Source of the DNA: Peromyscus leucopus
Lineage: Eukaryota; Chordata; Mammalia; Rodentia; Cricetidae
Assembly (NCBI RefSeq): GCF_004664715.2
Contig: NC_051066.1
Span: forward strand, 85,728,736-85,792,735
DNA length: 64,000 nucleotides
Direction of reading: 5' to 3'
The notes under the pieces were generated by a model. The model was not told the DNA's origin, ran no database searches, and was given only the letters and a program-made list of their open reading frames with translations. Both the position numbers and the translations under genes were made by a program. This document shows, piece by piece, positions 12,888 to 22,615 of this stretch (within the stretch, counting starts at the first letter, position 1; every line of letters starts with the position of its first letter).

Positions 12888-12890
<3 letters not shown>
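12295..12890 (-). mobile_element. Old LINE-1 ORF2, antisense (continued)
   Basis: Phrases such as 'ttctccacatccttgcca', 'atagatctatgtgtctgc' and 'ccactaccatgctgttttt' are reversed ORF2 C-terminal sequence of rodent L1. Frames are broken. Confidence 0.8.

Positions 12891-12943
<53 letters not shown>
12891..12943. repeat. (TC)n microsatellite
   Basis: About 53 bp of TC dinucleotides with one interruption ('tcctc' near 12922). The antisense reading gives an Arg-Glu run, which explains an open frame over 12854-13291. Confidence 0.98.
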
Positions 12944-13004
12944 GTATTGCTCTAGGTAAGACTTCAAGAACAATTTTGAAGTCATGGAGAAAGCAAACAT
13001 CCTT

Positions 13005-13163
13005 TTTTTTTGGTTTTTCAAGACAGGCTTTCTCTGTGTAGTTTTAGTGTCTCTCCTGGATCTCACTCTGTAGACCAAGCTGTTCTCGAACTCACAGAGA
13101 TCTGCCTGGCTCTGCCTTCCGAGTGCTGGGATTAAAGGCGTGCACCGCCGCCACCACCACCTG
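13005..13163 (-). mobile_element. B1 SINE with target duplication
   Basis: Reversed B1 from a T-run to 'ctgggattaaaggcgtgcacc' and 'ccaccaccacctgg'. It is flanked by 8-bp copies of 'acatcctt' at 12997-13004 and 13167-13174, as expected from L1-machinery insertion into the old L1. Confidence 0.93.
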
Positions 13164-13246
13164 GTGACATCCTTCTCTTGTTTCTGAGCTTTATAGAAAT
13201 ACTTTGTGTTTTTTCTCCATTTAACTTGATGTTGGTTACAAATTAT

Positions 13247-13358
13247 ATGTATGTGTATATATATACACATATAGATACATATATAAAACATATATATATG
13301 TGTGTATATAACATATATATGAGTACATATATATACATATATACATATATATATATAT
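13247..13358. repeat. AT-rich microsatellite (TATA/TACATA type)
   Basis: Degenerate 'tatata', 'tacata' and 'tgtgtata' runs over about 110 bp. Confidence 0.9.
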
Positions 13359-13369
13359 AGCCTTTATTT

Positions 13370-13489
13370 TATTGATGTATACCCCCCCAATTTCTGATAT
13401 TTTCATAGTTTTTATCTGAGGGTAATGTTGGATTTTATCAAAGGCTTTTTAACATATTTTTTTTCTCTGAATCCATGTGGGCAGTCAAA
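13370..13489 (-). mobile_element. Old LINE-1 ORF2, antisense (last piece)
   Basis: 'ggttggattttatcaaaggc'-like text (here 'gttggattttatcaaaggctt') and 'tgaatccatgtgg' are reversed L1 reverse-transcriptase-region phrases. This piece ends where an LTR begins at 13490. Confidence 0.65.
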
Positions 13490-13846
13490 TGTATTAGGTA
13501 GGTTTCTCTGGTCCCACCAAGCCCCCACAGTCCCATGGCCTGCATATAAAATAATCATTCAGAAGTTTATATTAATTATAACTGCTTGACCATTAGCTCA
13601 GGTTTATTACTGACTAGCTCTTACACTTAAATTAACCCATAATTCTTATCTATGTTTAGCCATGTGGCTTGGTACATTTTCTCAGTTCTGTCTTGTCATC
13701 TTACTTCCTCTGTGTCTGACTGGTGACTCCTGACTCAGCTCTTCATCTTCCCAGAATTCTTGTCTGCTTATCCTGCCTATACTTCCTGCCTGGCTACTGA
13801 CCAATCAGCATTTTATTAAACCAGTGTACAAAAGCATTATCCCACA
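13490..13846 (-). mobile_element. LTR (family A), minus strand
   Basis: Runs from 'tgtattagg' (13490) to 'cccaca' (13846), so both ends are TG...CA. On the minus strand it has the class II LTR features 'gctgattggtcagtagcc', an 'aataaa'-type signal and the terminal 'ccagagaaacc'. Immediately beyond 13846 the minus strand shows a purine tract ('agaaatggggaaattc') that looks like a polypurine tract, so this is a 3' LTR joined to internal sequence. Confidence 0.75.
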
Positions 13847-15223
13847 GAATTTCCCCATTTCTGTCTAATCAAAAAGGAAGGTTTTTAACTCTAACGTAGT
13901 AAAATTACATATAACAAATTGTTATTAAACAAGAATTACAGTTACAATATCTACTCTATTTGTATTTGGCAAAATTATCTTTAAATTTATATCACTAAAA
14001 TAAAATCTATAGCAATGAAAAATATTTATCCTATATTTCTATATCATATCCCCCCTTCTTTTAGAAAGAGATTTTATTTATAATCAACCTGCTTTAAATA
14101 AAAATAAACATTCATAAACAATATTTTGGGAATTTGGGAATAGCTTCTTATACTACTTCCTGTTGGTTGGGGCACTGCAATTTTATGGGAGATATTGAGA
14201 AAATTAAGAATTGTGGTCAAGTCCTGACTGGAGTTGACTGTGAGGCTGCATGGTCTCAGTTAGTTGCTTTGAAGCTGTTTTGGATGTTGAATCATCTGGA
14301 GACATCTCAGGGGGTCTTGGCTGGTCAAACCATATTAGCCTGGAAGCAATCCACAGCTTCTCATCTTCTGTGCAAACAAAAGTAGAACCTCTTTTCTAAA
14401 GCAACATATCCTTAGACACAAATTTTGAAGTCAAGATACCTATAATATATATTGGTTTAACTTCATAGCCTTTACAATCAAATGTGTGACTGCAGTTAAA
14501 AATCCCAAAAACAATATAATCTAGACTCTGTGTAATTTCCATCTTTATATGGCTCATTTTTTTTATATTATGTTTACTGTCTCTTTGAAGACTTTATTTT
14601 TTAAAACTATTTATTTCTTTATATAACTGTCTATATTCATTTTCTTGTCTCTTCCAAGCCTATGTACATTTTTACACACACTGTAAATCTTTTAAAGTCT
14701 TATTCCATCTGAATCCGCCTTATGATGAATCTAGTGCTTTAATCTGCAGTAGCTAGTACTGAAGCAGCAGCCTTGGCTGCTGACTCTGCCCATTTCAGCT
14801 TCACAGTATGGCAGAGGTAATTCACTGCCAGCTCTGGGAGCTGTGGTTTTTGCTGACTCAGGGAGGCAGTGGGTCCATGCCTCTATCTAGCAATGTATAG
14901 CACCGAAACCTCCTCCTCCTCCTCCTCCCCCTCCTCCTCCTCTTCCCCCCTCTCCTCCTCCTTCTTCTTCTTTTCTGTAGTAGCAAAAAGCTAAATCCAC
15001 CATGCAGTGCTCTGTGCAGCTTGGAGACAATAAGTATACTGTAGCAGGAATCCACCGTGCTGCTTAGCTTATGGTGGCTGGTGGCCAGCTCCATCTCACA
15101 GGCAGCTGTTGGGAGACAAGTCTCTACACTGCTACTGGCATGAGACTGTGAAACTAGGAAGCCTAGTGTGGCTCCATTTCTGTTCATTCAGAATCATTAA
15201 GCATAGGTCTATGTGGATCAATG
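13847..15223 (-). mobile_element. Internal region of a class II LTR element, non-coding
   Basis: Lies between the LTR at 13490-13846 and a primer-site sequence at 15224-15240. The LTR-proximal part (about 13860-14060) matches the plus-strand internal sequence at 16250-16400 and 17690-17840, e.g. 'ttttgccaaatacaaatag' read on the minus strand. No gag, pol or env frame of any length is visible, so the element appears non-autonomous or decayed. A CCT-rich tract at 14908-14977 lies in the leader-proximal part. Confidence 0.6.
14908..14977. repeat. (CCT/CTT)n simple repeat
   Basis: Pyrimidine-only tract of CCT and CTT triplets; it produces the Arg-rich antisense open frame at 14858-15187, which is not a gene. 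Confidence 0.95.
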
Positions 15224-15240
15224 CCCCATGTTGAACACCA
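15224..15240 (-). other. Primer-binding site, tRNA-Lys type (decayed)
   Basis: The plus strand reads 'ccccatgttgaacacca', close to the 3' end of tRNA-Lys(1,2) (ccccacgttgggcgcca) with four transition differences. It abuts an LTR end at about 15244, as a retroviral primer site should. Confidence 0.55.
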
Positions 15241-15243
15241 ATT

Positions 15244-15657
15244 GTATTTAAATTTCTAAATGGTTTTATTAAATAAAAAAAAACATGGAGCCAGATATAG
15301 GGATGAAAACCTGAGAGATCAGGGAAATAGGGAAAACCACAGCTAACCTTACCTCATCAACTCCACCACTTCAAAAATGAACTACTTTCTATCTACCCGT
15401 GCCTATATGCCTTGCTTTTCTGCCATCTGATTTGCCCTCTCTGTTCAGCTACATCACTTCCTCTTCCTGCCCAGCTCTGTCACTTCCTGTTTGTCTGTAT
15501 AGACCTGCAAACTTCCATGGTAACTAGTGTTGGAATTTAAGGCATGTGTCACCACACCTGGCTCTGTTCCCAGTGTGGACTTGAACTCACATAGATCCAG
15601 ACAGATCCCTGCCTGCCAAGTGATAGGATTGAAGGCATGTGCTACTATTGTCTGACT
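15244..15657 (-). mobile_element. LTR (family B, with SINE-derived part), 5'-truncated
   Basis: Minus-strand copy of the LTR family seen complete at 19804-20326. Shared text includes 'gaagtgatgtagctg', 'aaggcatatagg', 'aaggttagctgtg' and the end 'aaaccatttagaaattt'. The first part of the LTR is missing: at about 15657 the sequence passes straight into the leader and primer site of another element. The B1-like middle ('tagcacatgcctt..aatcctatcac') is an inherent part of this LTR. Confidence 0.75.
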
Positions 15658-15690
15658 TCTGTATAGGGGCTGGCTTTTTCCTCTGATTTC

Positions 15691-15707
15691 CCCCACGTTG
15701 AGTGCCA
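15691..15707 (-). other. Primer-binding site, tRNA-Lys type
   Basis: The plus strand reads 'ccccacgttgagtgcca', which differs from the tRNA-Lys(1,2) 3' end at two positions. It sits directly beside the end of the LTR fragment at 15708-15841, so it marks this as the 5' end of a class II (betaretrovirus-like) element on the minus strand. Confidence 0.7.
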
Positions 15708-15841
15708 AATTTAGTTGGAAGTTTCTTCAGTCCTACCAAGCGCCGCAGGCCTCAGCATATTTATAAAATAATCACTCAGAAGATTACATTAATTATAACT
15801 GCTTGGCCATTAGCTCAGGCTTATTACTGACTAGCTCTTGC
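15708..15841 (-). mobile_element. LTR (family A) 3' part, truncated
   Basis: Aligns by eye with 13490-13630 (shared 'ataaaataatcactcagaag', 'attaattataactgcttg', 'ccattagctcagg'). It would be the 5' LTR partner of the LTR at 13490-13846. The rest is lost where a plus-strand LTR begins near 15847. Confidence 0.7.
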
Positions 15842-15846
15842 AATGA

Positions 15847-16190
15847 CTAGCTAGGATGTCTTTCTGTATGCTGTGAATACGTTTTGCTCCCATTGGTTAA
15901 TAAATAAAGCTGCTTTTGCCTATAGCTACGCAGGATAGAGGCAAGCAAGAAATCCAAACAGAGATAGAGGAGAAGGGTGGAGTCTAAGGAGCATTATGCC
16001 AGCACACTGATATTGTCATGGCCACATGTAAGTACTTAGATTAATAGAAATGGGTTAATTTAAATGTAAGAGTTAGCCAGTGATAAGCCCGAGTCATTGG
16101 CTACATAATTATAATTAATATTAAGCCTCTGAATGATTATTTTATAAGTGGCTGCAAGACTGGGCAGAACACAAAAAGGCCTCTGGCTAC
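15847..16190 (+). mobile_element. LTR, plus strand (CCAAT..AATAAA type)
   Basis: 'ggatgtctttctgtatgctg', 'cccattggttaataaataaag', 'agattaatagaaatgggttaa' and the end 'ttttataagtggctgc..ctggctaca' are all typical of a common rodent class II LTR family. It is followed by matching internal sequence, so it is a 5' LTR or part of a rearranged element. Confidence 0.75.
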
Positions 16191-16716
16191 ATTCAAGAGG
16201 ATCTGAGCTAGAACTGACCTGAAAATCTCCTCAAAAGGTGTAAGATGAATCTCTTTCCAAAAGAAGAAAGGAGGATATGATATAGAAATGTAGGATATAG
16301 ATATAGGATGAAAAGATAGATTATTGAGTCTACTTTTAAAGAGCAACAACTTGTTTAAAATGTTTTACATTGCTATGGATTTTAGTTTATTGACATGAAT
16401 TCGAAGTTAATTTTGTTATACTGTATGTATATTTCTATGATTGTTTAAGATATGTTTGTGCAGCTCATTTGAATTGTAATGTATAATTAAGAAATAAAGA
16501 TTAATAATTAATCACCTATGATAATCAACCTTATAAACATATTAGTTCTTTTTTAGGCATACAAAGATATATTTCAGATAGATAGGTAATCTTCAAACAC
16601 TTCAAAGATCTACAGAATATGGCATTTAAAATGTTTTAAAAACTTCAACTTTCTGGATAGTGAGACACATCTTCTCCTGGCAGCATCAATTTACTTCCAA
16701 GATGAGGATGGGCATC
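16191..16716 (+). mobile_element. Internal region of LTR element, non-coding
   Basis: Contains 'aggatatgatatagaaatg' and 'ttacattgctatggatttta', the forward forms of sequence in the minus-strand element near 13980-14060. No protein-coding frame. Confidence 0.6.
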
Positions 16717-17218
16717 TGTAGCATTAATCTTAAAAGTTCTTATTAATAAAATCAAACCTGAGAGCCAGGTATTGAGGTGAAGCTGGAAGATCAGAGATAC
16801 AGAACAAGCCACAGCTACCTCACCTTGCCGGATCCTCAGCTGGTCTTGTTTCCTCAGACTGGTGGCTTCTGAGTCCTCATCCAGAATGTGTCTCAGCTGA
16901 ACTGCTGATCAAAAGCCTGAATGCGTAACCAGGCCAAGTGCTTAACCAGCCAAATGCTTCTAGTTTCTGGTCCTCACGCCTTATATACCTTTCTGCTTTC
17001 TACCACCACTCCCTGGGATTAAAACCTTGCTTTCTGGGATTAAAGGCATGATGAGTCACCATGCCTGTCTGTATCCTTGAACATATGGATTTCTGCCTCT
17101 GGAATGCTAGGATTAAAGGCATGAGTTTCTAGCCTCTGTATCTAGTGGCTGTCTGTTCTCTGACCCCAGATAAATTTATTAGGGTACACAATATTTTGGG
17201 GAACACAATACCACCACA
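16717..17218 (-). mobile_element. Solo LTR with exact 6-bp target duplication
   Basis: Runs from 'tgtagcattaatc' to 'aataccaccaca', with TG...CA ends, flanked on both sides by 'ggcatc' (16711-16716 and 17219-17224). A 6-bp duplication is typical of class II endogenous retroviruses. On the minus strand it starts TGTGGTGGTATTGTGTTCC and carries 'aataaa'. The middle includes B1-like text ('gggattaaaggcatga') twice. It is inserted in the internal region of another LTR element. Confidence 0.92.
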
Positions 17219-17224
17219 GGCATC

Positions 17225-17848
17225 AAAGACACTCCATGTGGACTTTATTTTCTTCTTGGCAAAATAGCCATTTGGGCAAGAGGCTGCTGTTGTCTGAACT
17301 GCTGATAATATATTGTATAAACTGGACATACAGGACCCATAGGAAAATGACCACTGATTTTGAAAGTGGGGCAAAATGGTTCTTCAGGTTCCTGTTTTGC
17401 AGAAGAGACTGCCAAATATTCTACAGGACACAGGGAGAAGCCACTAAAATACTGTAGGCCTATTGACTGAAGATGGATGCCCCAATGTTACAGAGGAACT
17501 TTGGATGACTGTCCCAGCAGGCAGCTGTCTTTGTCATTTCCAGAATTTTGGAAGTTGCTTACAATACATTTCCTGTTTACTTGGGTAATATTGTATCATT
17601 CTGGGGTCTTTGATGTAGTTGAAGAGTAGAAGTTATAATTATGGTTTTCTTTAGTCATGATAAAAGATAAATTCAATATTAAACTTTACACTCACAAATA
17701 TAGGATAGATAGAATATTTTCTTTAATTTTGCCAAATACAAATAGGCTAGATATTATAACTGTAATTCTTGCTTGGTAACTTATCTATTACATGTAATTT
17801 TACTATGTTAAAGTTAAAAACTTCCTTTTTGATTAGACAAGCAAGAAG
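17225..17848 (+). mobile_element. Internal region of LTR element, resumed after the insertion
   Basis: Continues the non-coding internal sequence, with 'ttttgccaaatacaaatag', 'aactgtaattcttgcttg' and 'cttccttttttgattagac'-like text just before the LTR at 17849. Short open frames at 17236-17457 and 17129-17374 have no recognised content. Confidence 0.6.
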
Positions 17849-18227
17849 TGCTGTGGGATGTCTTTATGTATGCTATGAATATGTGTTGCTCTGATTGGTT
17901 GGTAAATAAAGCCATTAGGCTTATGGCAAGTCAGGTTATAGCTAGGCAGGAAATTGAAGAAAGAAAGAGAGAAAGAAGAAAGGCAGAGGGGAGAGAGATG
18001 CCAGCACCACCAGGGGAATCAAGTTGTAAAATTATTGGTAAGTCATCCATGGCCAGCCATGTGGCAACTTATAGATTAATAGAAATGGGTCAAGTTATAA
18101 GAGCTAGTTAGCAAGAAGCCTGCCATAGTCCATGGAATTCATAATTAATATTAAGCTTCTTAATGATTATTTTATAAGCGCTGTGGGACCTTGGGGCTGG
18201 GCAAAACCAGAGAAACCTTCCTGCTAC
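17849..18227 (+). mobile_element. LTR, plus strand
   Basis: From 'tgctgtgggatgtc' to 'cctgctaca'. Contains 'ctctgattggttggtaaataaag', 'agattaatagaaatgggtc' and 'gattattttataagcgctgtggg'. Related to, but clearly diverged from, the LTR at 15847-16190, so the two are probably not the paired LTRs of one recent insertion. The 87-codon open frame at 17848-18111 is inside the LTR and not a gene. Confidence 0.75.
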
Positions 18228-18239
18228 ACTGAAGACTAG

Positions 18240-19085
18240 TACTCATCATACCATTGGAAAAAGCAGTGTAAACTTCCATAGGAGGGAAGCAATCAGTGCT
18301 ATGCTATGAACTACAACAACCAGCATGGCATAATAATCCTAAGGGTACAATAATGGCACAGTTATCTGGGTAGTAACCAATACCTCTTTAATCAACTTAA
18401 GGCCCACTCAACAAGAGAGAAATTACATCTGGTGCTGGAAACCTAGAACATTACCCAGGCTTTGTGAAGTCATGGATCTTTGGGGAGAACATACAACCAC
18501 TACTTTACTAAACCAGCATAATCGTTAATTGTTCTCTAAATATGTGTCCTTATAAACACAGAGAAGTGTAGTTTTAACCTTCATCAAGAAATTTTTCTCT
18601 TTGCAACAGATAGAGACCATTACAGAAAACAATTGGCCCAAAGCAGTGCTGAGAAACCCATTCCCAGCTGATACATCATCAATATAACTCCTGTAACTAG
18701 CACTCAGGTATAATAGCAGCAGAAGAGACATGAAGACCGGAAGAGCAGAGGAACAGGAAGTTTTCTGAGATTGTGTCTCTGTACCATATTTGCATTTTTA
18801 ATTTCAGAGAATCTGCACTCATTAACTCTTACCAAAATGGCTGACAAACTGGACCTGAACATGAACAACACAAACAGACATGCTAATATGGAAGGGGGAA
18901 AGCACATGAAGTGTCAACTCTAGACAAAGAACAGCTAAGGAATGCTGAGAACTGAAGAAACAGTCTTCTCCATGAAAGAGCATACTCACTGGTTATCCAA
19001 TCAAAGATTATCAGTCTAGAAAACAAGCATACAGGTAGTAACAAGTAGTCAATGAACTGAGCAGGTTGTATTTATATATTTAGAA

Positions 19086-19124
<39 letters not shown>

Positions 19125-19300
19125 TGTGTGTGTGTGTGTTAATAAATAAAGAAACAAGACCATCAATTTGAAAGAAAACAAGAATGTTGGTACATCTGAA
19201 GGGCTGGAGGGAAATTAAGAAAGGAGAGAAAGGATGTAGTTGTAGTATGGTCTCAAAAATTCTAATTGAAATACTTTAAGGAATAAAATGTAGACTTTAT
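18240..19300 (+). mobile_element. Old LINE-1 3' UTR
   Basis: Forward L1 3' UTR text: 'agcagaggaacaggaagtt', 'gagattgtgtctct', 'aacagacatgctaatatgga', 'aaggaatgctgagaactga', 'ttatccaatcaaagatt' and 'actgagcaggttgtattta', then a (GT)n run and 'gaccatcaatttgaaagaa'. Heavily diverged; no coding sequence remains. Confidence 0.75.
19088..19139. repeat. (GT)n microsatellite
   Basis: About 52 bp of GT repeats with one 'tatg' break, at the usual position in this L1 3' UTR type. Confidence 0.97.
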
Positions 19301-19797
19301 TTAATTCTTCAGTTGAGAAAAACCAAATGGCAAAGAAAGTATATTATATGGGAAGAATGCAAGACGAACACTGGGAACTAATAAAAAGTAACTAAAAGCT
19401 TAAAACAGCACATACGATTGATTGGAAAAGTACAAAAGGAAATAGTGAAAAATATTTTGTAGGTTGAAGTCAGCTTTCTGATTGAAGCAATTGAACCTGC
19501 AGTCAAAAGCAAGCTCTCTTACTTACTCTTAGATAAGAGTATAATTGTTAGAGAGTTAAATTAAAAGAAAGAGTACAATTAAAGAGTACAGTTGGATAAG
19601 AATACAGTTGATCCCCTGATATTAGCAGTTGACTATATTTCTGTCTGTAGGAATAATTCCATGGTCCACTCAGGATCTGAGATGAGTTCAGGGATTTGGT
19701 TGGACAGCAATCCACCTTCACAGCAATCTAGCACAGAGAACTCCATTACATCTCTTATCAAGCTCCATAAATGAAAACCAGAAGTCATCAGGACAAT
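19301..19797. other. Nothing recognised
   Basis: AT-rich sequence with a short internal repeat of 'agagtacaatt' and 'aagagtacagttgga' near 19570-19600. A 60-codon frame at 19592-19774 shows no recognised features. Confidence 0.5.
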
Positions 19798-19803
19798 GAT
19801 CAT

Positions 19804-20326
19804 TGTGGTGGTATTTTATTTATGCTGAAATGTATTGATATTTTATTTGTGCTTTAATAAATACAGTTTGCCTGGAGTTCAGAAGAATAGGAACAGCCAT
19901 TATAAATAAACAAAGAAGTTAGGCAATGGTAGCACATGCCTTTAATCCTATCACATGGCAGGCAAGAATCTGCCTGGATCTCTGTGTGTTCAAGGCCACA
20001 CTGGAAACAGAACCAGGTGTGGTGGCACATGCCTTAAATTCTAACGCTAGTTAACCATGGAGGTCTGGAGGTCTGTACAGACAGAAAGAGACAGACCTAG
20101 GCAGGAAGAGGGAGTGATGTAGCTGGACAGAGCAAATCAGGTGGCAGAACAGCAAGGCATATAGGCGTGGGCAGAGAAGAAGTAACTTGCATTTGGAAGC
20201 TGCAGAGTTTGTGAGGTAAGGTTAGCTGTGACTTTCCCTATTTCCCTGAATCTCTCTCAGGTCTTTCACCCTTATATCTGGCTCTGTGCTTTTTATTTAA
20301 TAAGACCATTTAGAAATTCATCTACA
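19804..20326 (+). mobile_element. Solo LTR (family B) with exact 6-bp target duplication
   Basis: 523 bp from 'tgtggtggtattt' to 'cattcatctaca' with TG...CA ends, flanked by 'gatcat' at 19798-19803 and 20327-20332. Includes 'gctttaataaatac' (poly(A) signal) and two B1-like blocks ('cacatgcctttaatcc', 'ggtgtggtggcacatgcctt'). The fragment at 15244-15657 is the same family in the other orientation. Confidence 0.93.
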
Positions 20327-20454
20327 GATCATGTTATAAAGTATTGGAGACTTCTGCCCTGCAGAAGGCACAATACTGGACAGATCAGAGAGGTACAACC
20401 CTCCCTGGAACATGGGGGCAGTAGCTCAATACTGTTAGCCATCTTTCTTTTTGT

Positions 20455-20640
20455 AATTTTTTTTTATTTATTTATGTGTGTGTATTTGTGTATACATGAA
20501 TGTGTAAGTATAGGTGCCTGCATAGTCCAAAGGTGTTAAGTCTCCTAGAATTAGAGTTATAGGTAATTATGAGCCATACAATGTAAGTTCTGGGCACTAA
20601 ATTTGGTTTGCACTCTTTAATTGTTGAGCCATCTCCAGAA
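20455..20640 (-). mobile_element. B2/B3-type SINE, diverged
   Basis: T-rich low end, 'tagaattagagttataggtaa' (from 'ctggaactggagttacagg'), and 'ttgttgagccatctccaga' at the high end, the reversed tRNA-like head. Confidence 0.7.
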
Positions 20641-20669
20641 CTGTGTTAAGAGTTGTTGCCTACCCAAGG

Positions 20670-20790
20670 GAGGCCTTTCCCCCTCTGAGGAGTGGATGGG
20701 GATGGGGTGGGATGGGGAGGAGGTGGGGGATGGGAGAAGAGAGGGAGGGGGAAGTGAGGTTGGTATGCCAAATGAAAAATAAATAAATAG
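20670..20790 (+). mobile_element. LINE-1 3' terminus
   Basis: A G-rich purine stretch ('ggatggggaggaggtggggg..gagagggaggggg') followed by 'aaatgaaaaataaataaat' is the standard end of a rodent L1. Confidence 0.7.
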
Positions 20791-21044
20791 TTATTAAATA
20801 TTATGATTACTATTAAGTGCTAATACCATTTTCTGTGTTGAACTTTTGTTAAATCTTTATTATAAATATCTCTTTAATGTTTTGGGTAGATGACTAAAAC
20901 TGTGAAGAGTGGGTCTTTGGGAGGCCCTTCCCTTAGGCCAGGCAGCTTAAGCAAGGGATTATATCCTGAATAATTCCTTTACTGGTAAGCAGATAGAATG
21001 ACTTCATGAGAGTTCTGGTACTTTACCAATTAAGATTCCAAGGA

Positions 21045-21200
21045 AGCTGGGCATTGGTGGCACACGCCTTTAATCCCAGCACTCGGGAGGCAGAGGCAGG
21101 TAGATCTCTGTAAGTTCGAGGCCAACCTGTACTACAGAGTGAGTTCCAGGAAAGGTGCAAAGCTACACAGAAAAACCCTGTCTCAAAAAAAAACAAAAAT
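21045..21200 (+). mobile_element. B1 SINE
   Basis: 'gctgggcattggtggcacac', 'ctttaatcccagcactcggg', 'gagttccaggaaaggtgc' and 'ctacacagaaaaaccctgtctc' plus an A-rich tail. The 'aggaaaggtgcaaagctac' segment is the cricetid-style variant. Confidence 0.95.
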
Positions 21201-21664
21201 AAATTTAATAAATAAATACTATTCCAGACTTAGGAACACTCTAGGCAAGACAAGACTCAGAGGTTCAGTCTGGTGGCTTAATGGGGGAGGTGGTTAGAGA
21301 TTTGTGTCACATGCTTTGATAACTGATTTTATGATGGGATAATGAAGAATGAAATAGCAGCAGCAACTGTCATAGGAACTGCTAATTTGTCATTAACCTG
21401 CAGTTTCACTAGAAATAACCAAAATCATAATTTAAAAGATTAGTACCATCCTATAAACAGAAGGTTATTTTCCACCTAATGATCAATGAAATTTGTAAAA
21501 TTGAAGTGACATAGATCTTTTAACTAGCAATATATACAACTTCCATGAATTGGAGAATGTTTATAGTCAAGAAGATTAGTTAGATCAGTGCGATTAGTTT
21601 AGTACCCTATAAATTAACATTCTAATAATGTAAAAATACTAAAATACCTACTGAAATTCATATA
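21201..21664. other. 3' flank of the minus-strand receptor
   Basis: AT-rich; nothing beyond the B1 recognised. It should contain the 3' UTR of the receptor at 21665-22576. Confidence 0.4.
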
Positions 21665-22576
21665 CTAGCATTGTAGTCTCTTCATAGCATTTTTAATTTC
21701 TTTGTTTCTTAAAGTGTAAATTGCTGGATTCAGGAGAGGTGTGATGACTGCATAAAACACAGCAAGAAACTTGTCCACCCATGTTATGCTAACTGGCCAC
21801 AGATAGATGAAGATACAGGGCCCAAAAAATAATACCACCACTGTGATATGAGCAGTGCAAGTAGAGAGAGCTTTGGATGCCCCATCCTTAGAGTGACGGC
21901 AGACAGTAATCAGGATATGAGAATAGGAGATCAGCAACAAAATGAAGCATAGAGCGGCTAGCACCCCACTGTCAGCATTTATCAAAATTTCTAGAACATA
22001 GATGTCCATGCAGGCTAACTTGAGGACCAATGGAATATCACAGAAAAAACTGTCTAATTCCCGGGATCCACAGAAGGGCAGATTTATAATTATAACCAGT
22101 TGGCTGATTGAATGCACAAAGCCAATGATCCATGATGTCATCACTAATCCAATGCACATATATCTGTTCATGATGCTGGCATAATGGAGTGGCTTACAGA
22201 TGGCCACGTAACGGTCATAAGCCATTGACACAAGCAGTACCATCTCACCCCCTCCAAAGAAGTGTCCAAAGAAAATCTGACACATGCACCCTCCAAAGGA
22301 GATAGTCTTTTTTTCCTTGAGGAAGTCTGTGATCATCTTAGGTGTGGTGACTGAGGAAAGACAGAAGTCGATGAATGAGAGATTGGCCAACAGGAAGTAC
22401 ATAGGGGAATGAAGATGAAGGTCAATGATGATTATGAGTACAATAAATATGTTGCCCAAAATGGTGATTAAATAAAGTGATGAAAATATCACTAAGAAGA
22501 AGGCCTGGAGCTCCCAAGAGTCACAAAGCCCAAGAATAATGAATTCAGATACCTCAGACTGGTTTACTTCCTCCAT
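21665..22576 (-). CDS. Olfactory receptor, family 4 (OR4), intact
   Basis: Intronless odorant GPCR of 303 residues. Features in order: glycosylation site N5-Q-S, GN at 41-42 (TM1), PMYFLL at 58-63, C97, MAYDRYVAIC at 118-127 (canonical form), loop cysteines at 169, 179 and 189, SY at 217-218, KALSTCTAH at 235-243, and PLLNPAIY at 280-287. The C-terminal tail is short (ends about 13 residues after NK at 291-292) but within the OR range. It is the only receptor here on the minus strand and forms a subgroup with the partial gene at 63322: both have HFFGGGEMVLLV, INADSGVL and SFFCDIPLV. It would encode a class II odorant receptor signalling through Golf; the ligand cannot be read from sequence. 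The start follows a good splice acceptor by about 20 bp. No disabling change is seen. Confidence 0.96.
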   Translation of the reverse strand: MEEVNQSEVSEFIILGLCDSWELQAFFLVIFSSLYLITILGNIFIVLIIIIDLHLHSPMYFLLANLSFIDFCLSSVTTPKMITDFLKEKKTISFGGCMCQIFFGHFFGGGEMVLLVSMAYDRYVAICKPLHYASIMNRYMCIGLVMTSWIIGFVHSISQLVIIINLPFCGSRELDSFFCDIPLVLKLACMDIYVLEILINADSGVLAALCFILLLISYSHILITVCRHSKDGASKALSTCTAHITVVVLFFGPCIFIYLWPVSITWVDKFLAVFYAVITPLLNPAIYTLRNKEIKNAMKRLQC

Positions 22577-22597
22577 TTAGTTCATTTCCAAATTAAT

Positions 22598-22615
22598 CTA
22601 AAGGAAAATACACAG
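22598..22615 (-). promoter_or_regulatory. Splice acceptor before the minus-strand receptor
   Basis: On the minus strand 'gtgtattttcctttag' ends 21 bp before the ATG (AG complement at 22598-22599). Confidence 0.6.

Noticed and set aside
12854..13291. A 145-codon minus-strand frame with an Arg-Glu run.
   Set aside because: It spans a (TC)n repeat and a B1 SINE.
12891..13358. Regularly spaced repeats that might suggest a CRISPR-like array.
   Set aside because: These are microsatellites around a SINE in mammalian DNA; there are no repeat-spacer units.
14858..15187. An Arg-rich 109-codon minus-strand frame.
   Set aside because: It is the translation of the CCT repeat in an LTR element.
17848..18111. 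An 87-codon Lys/Arg/Glu-rich frame.
   Set aside because: It lies wholly within an LTR.
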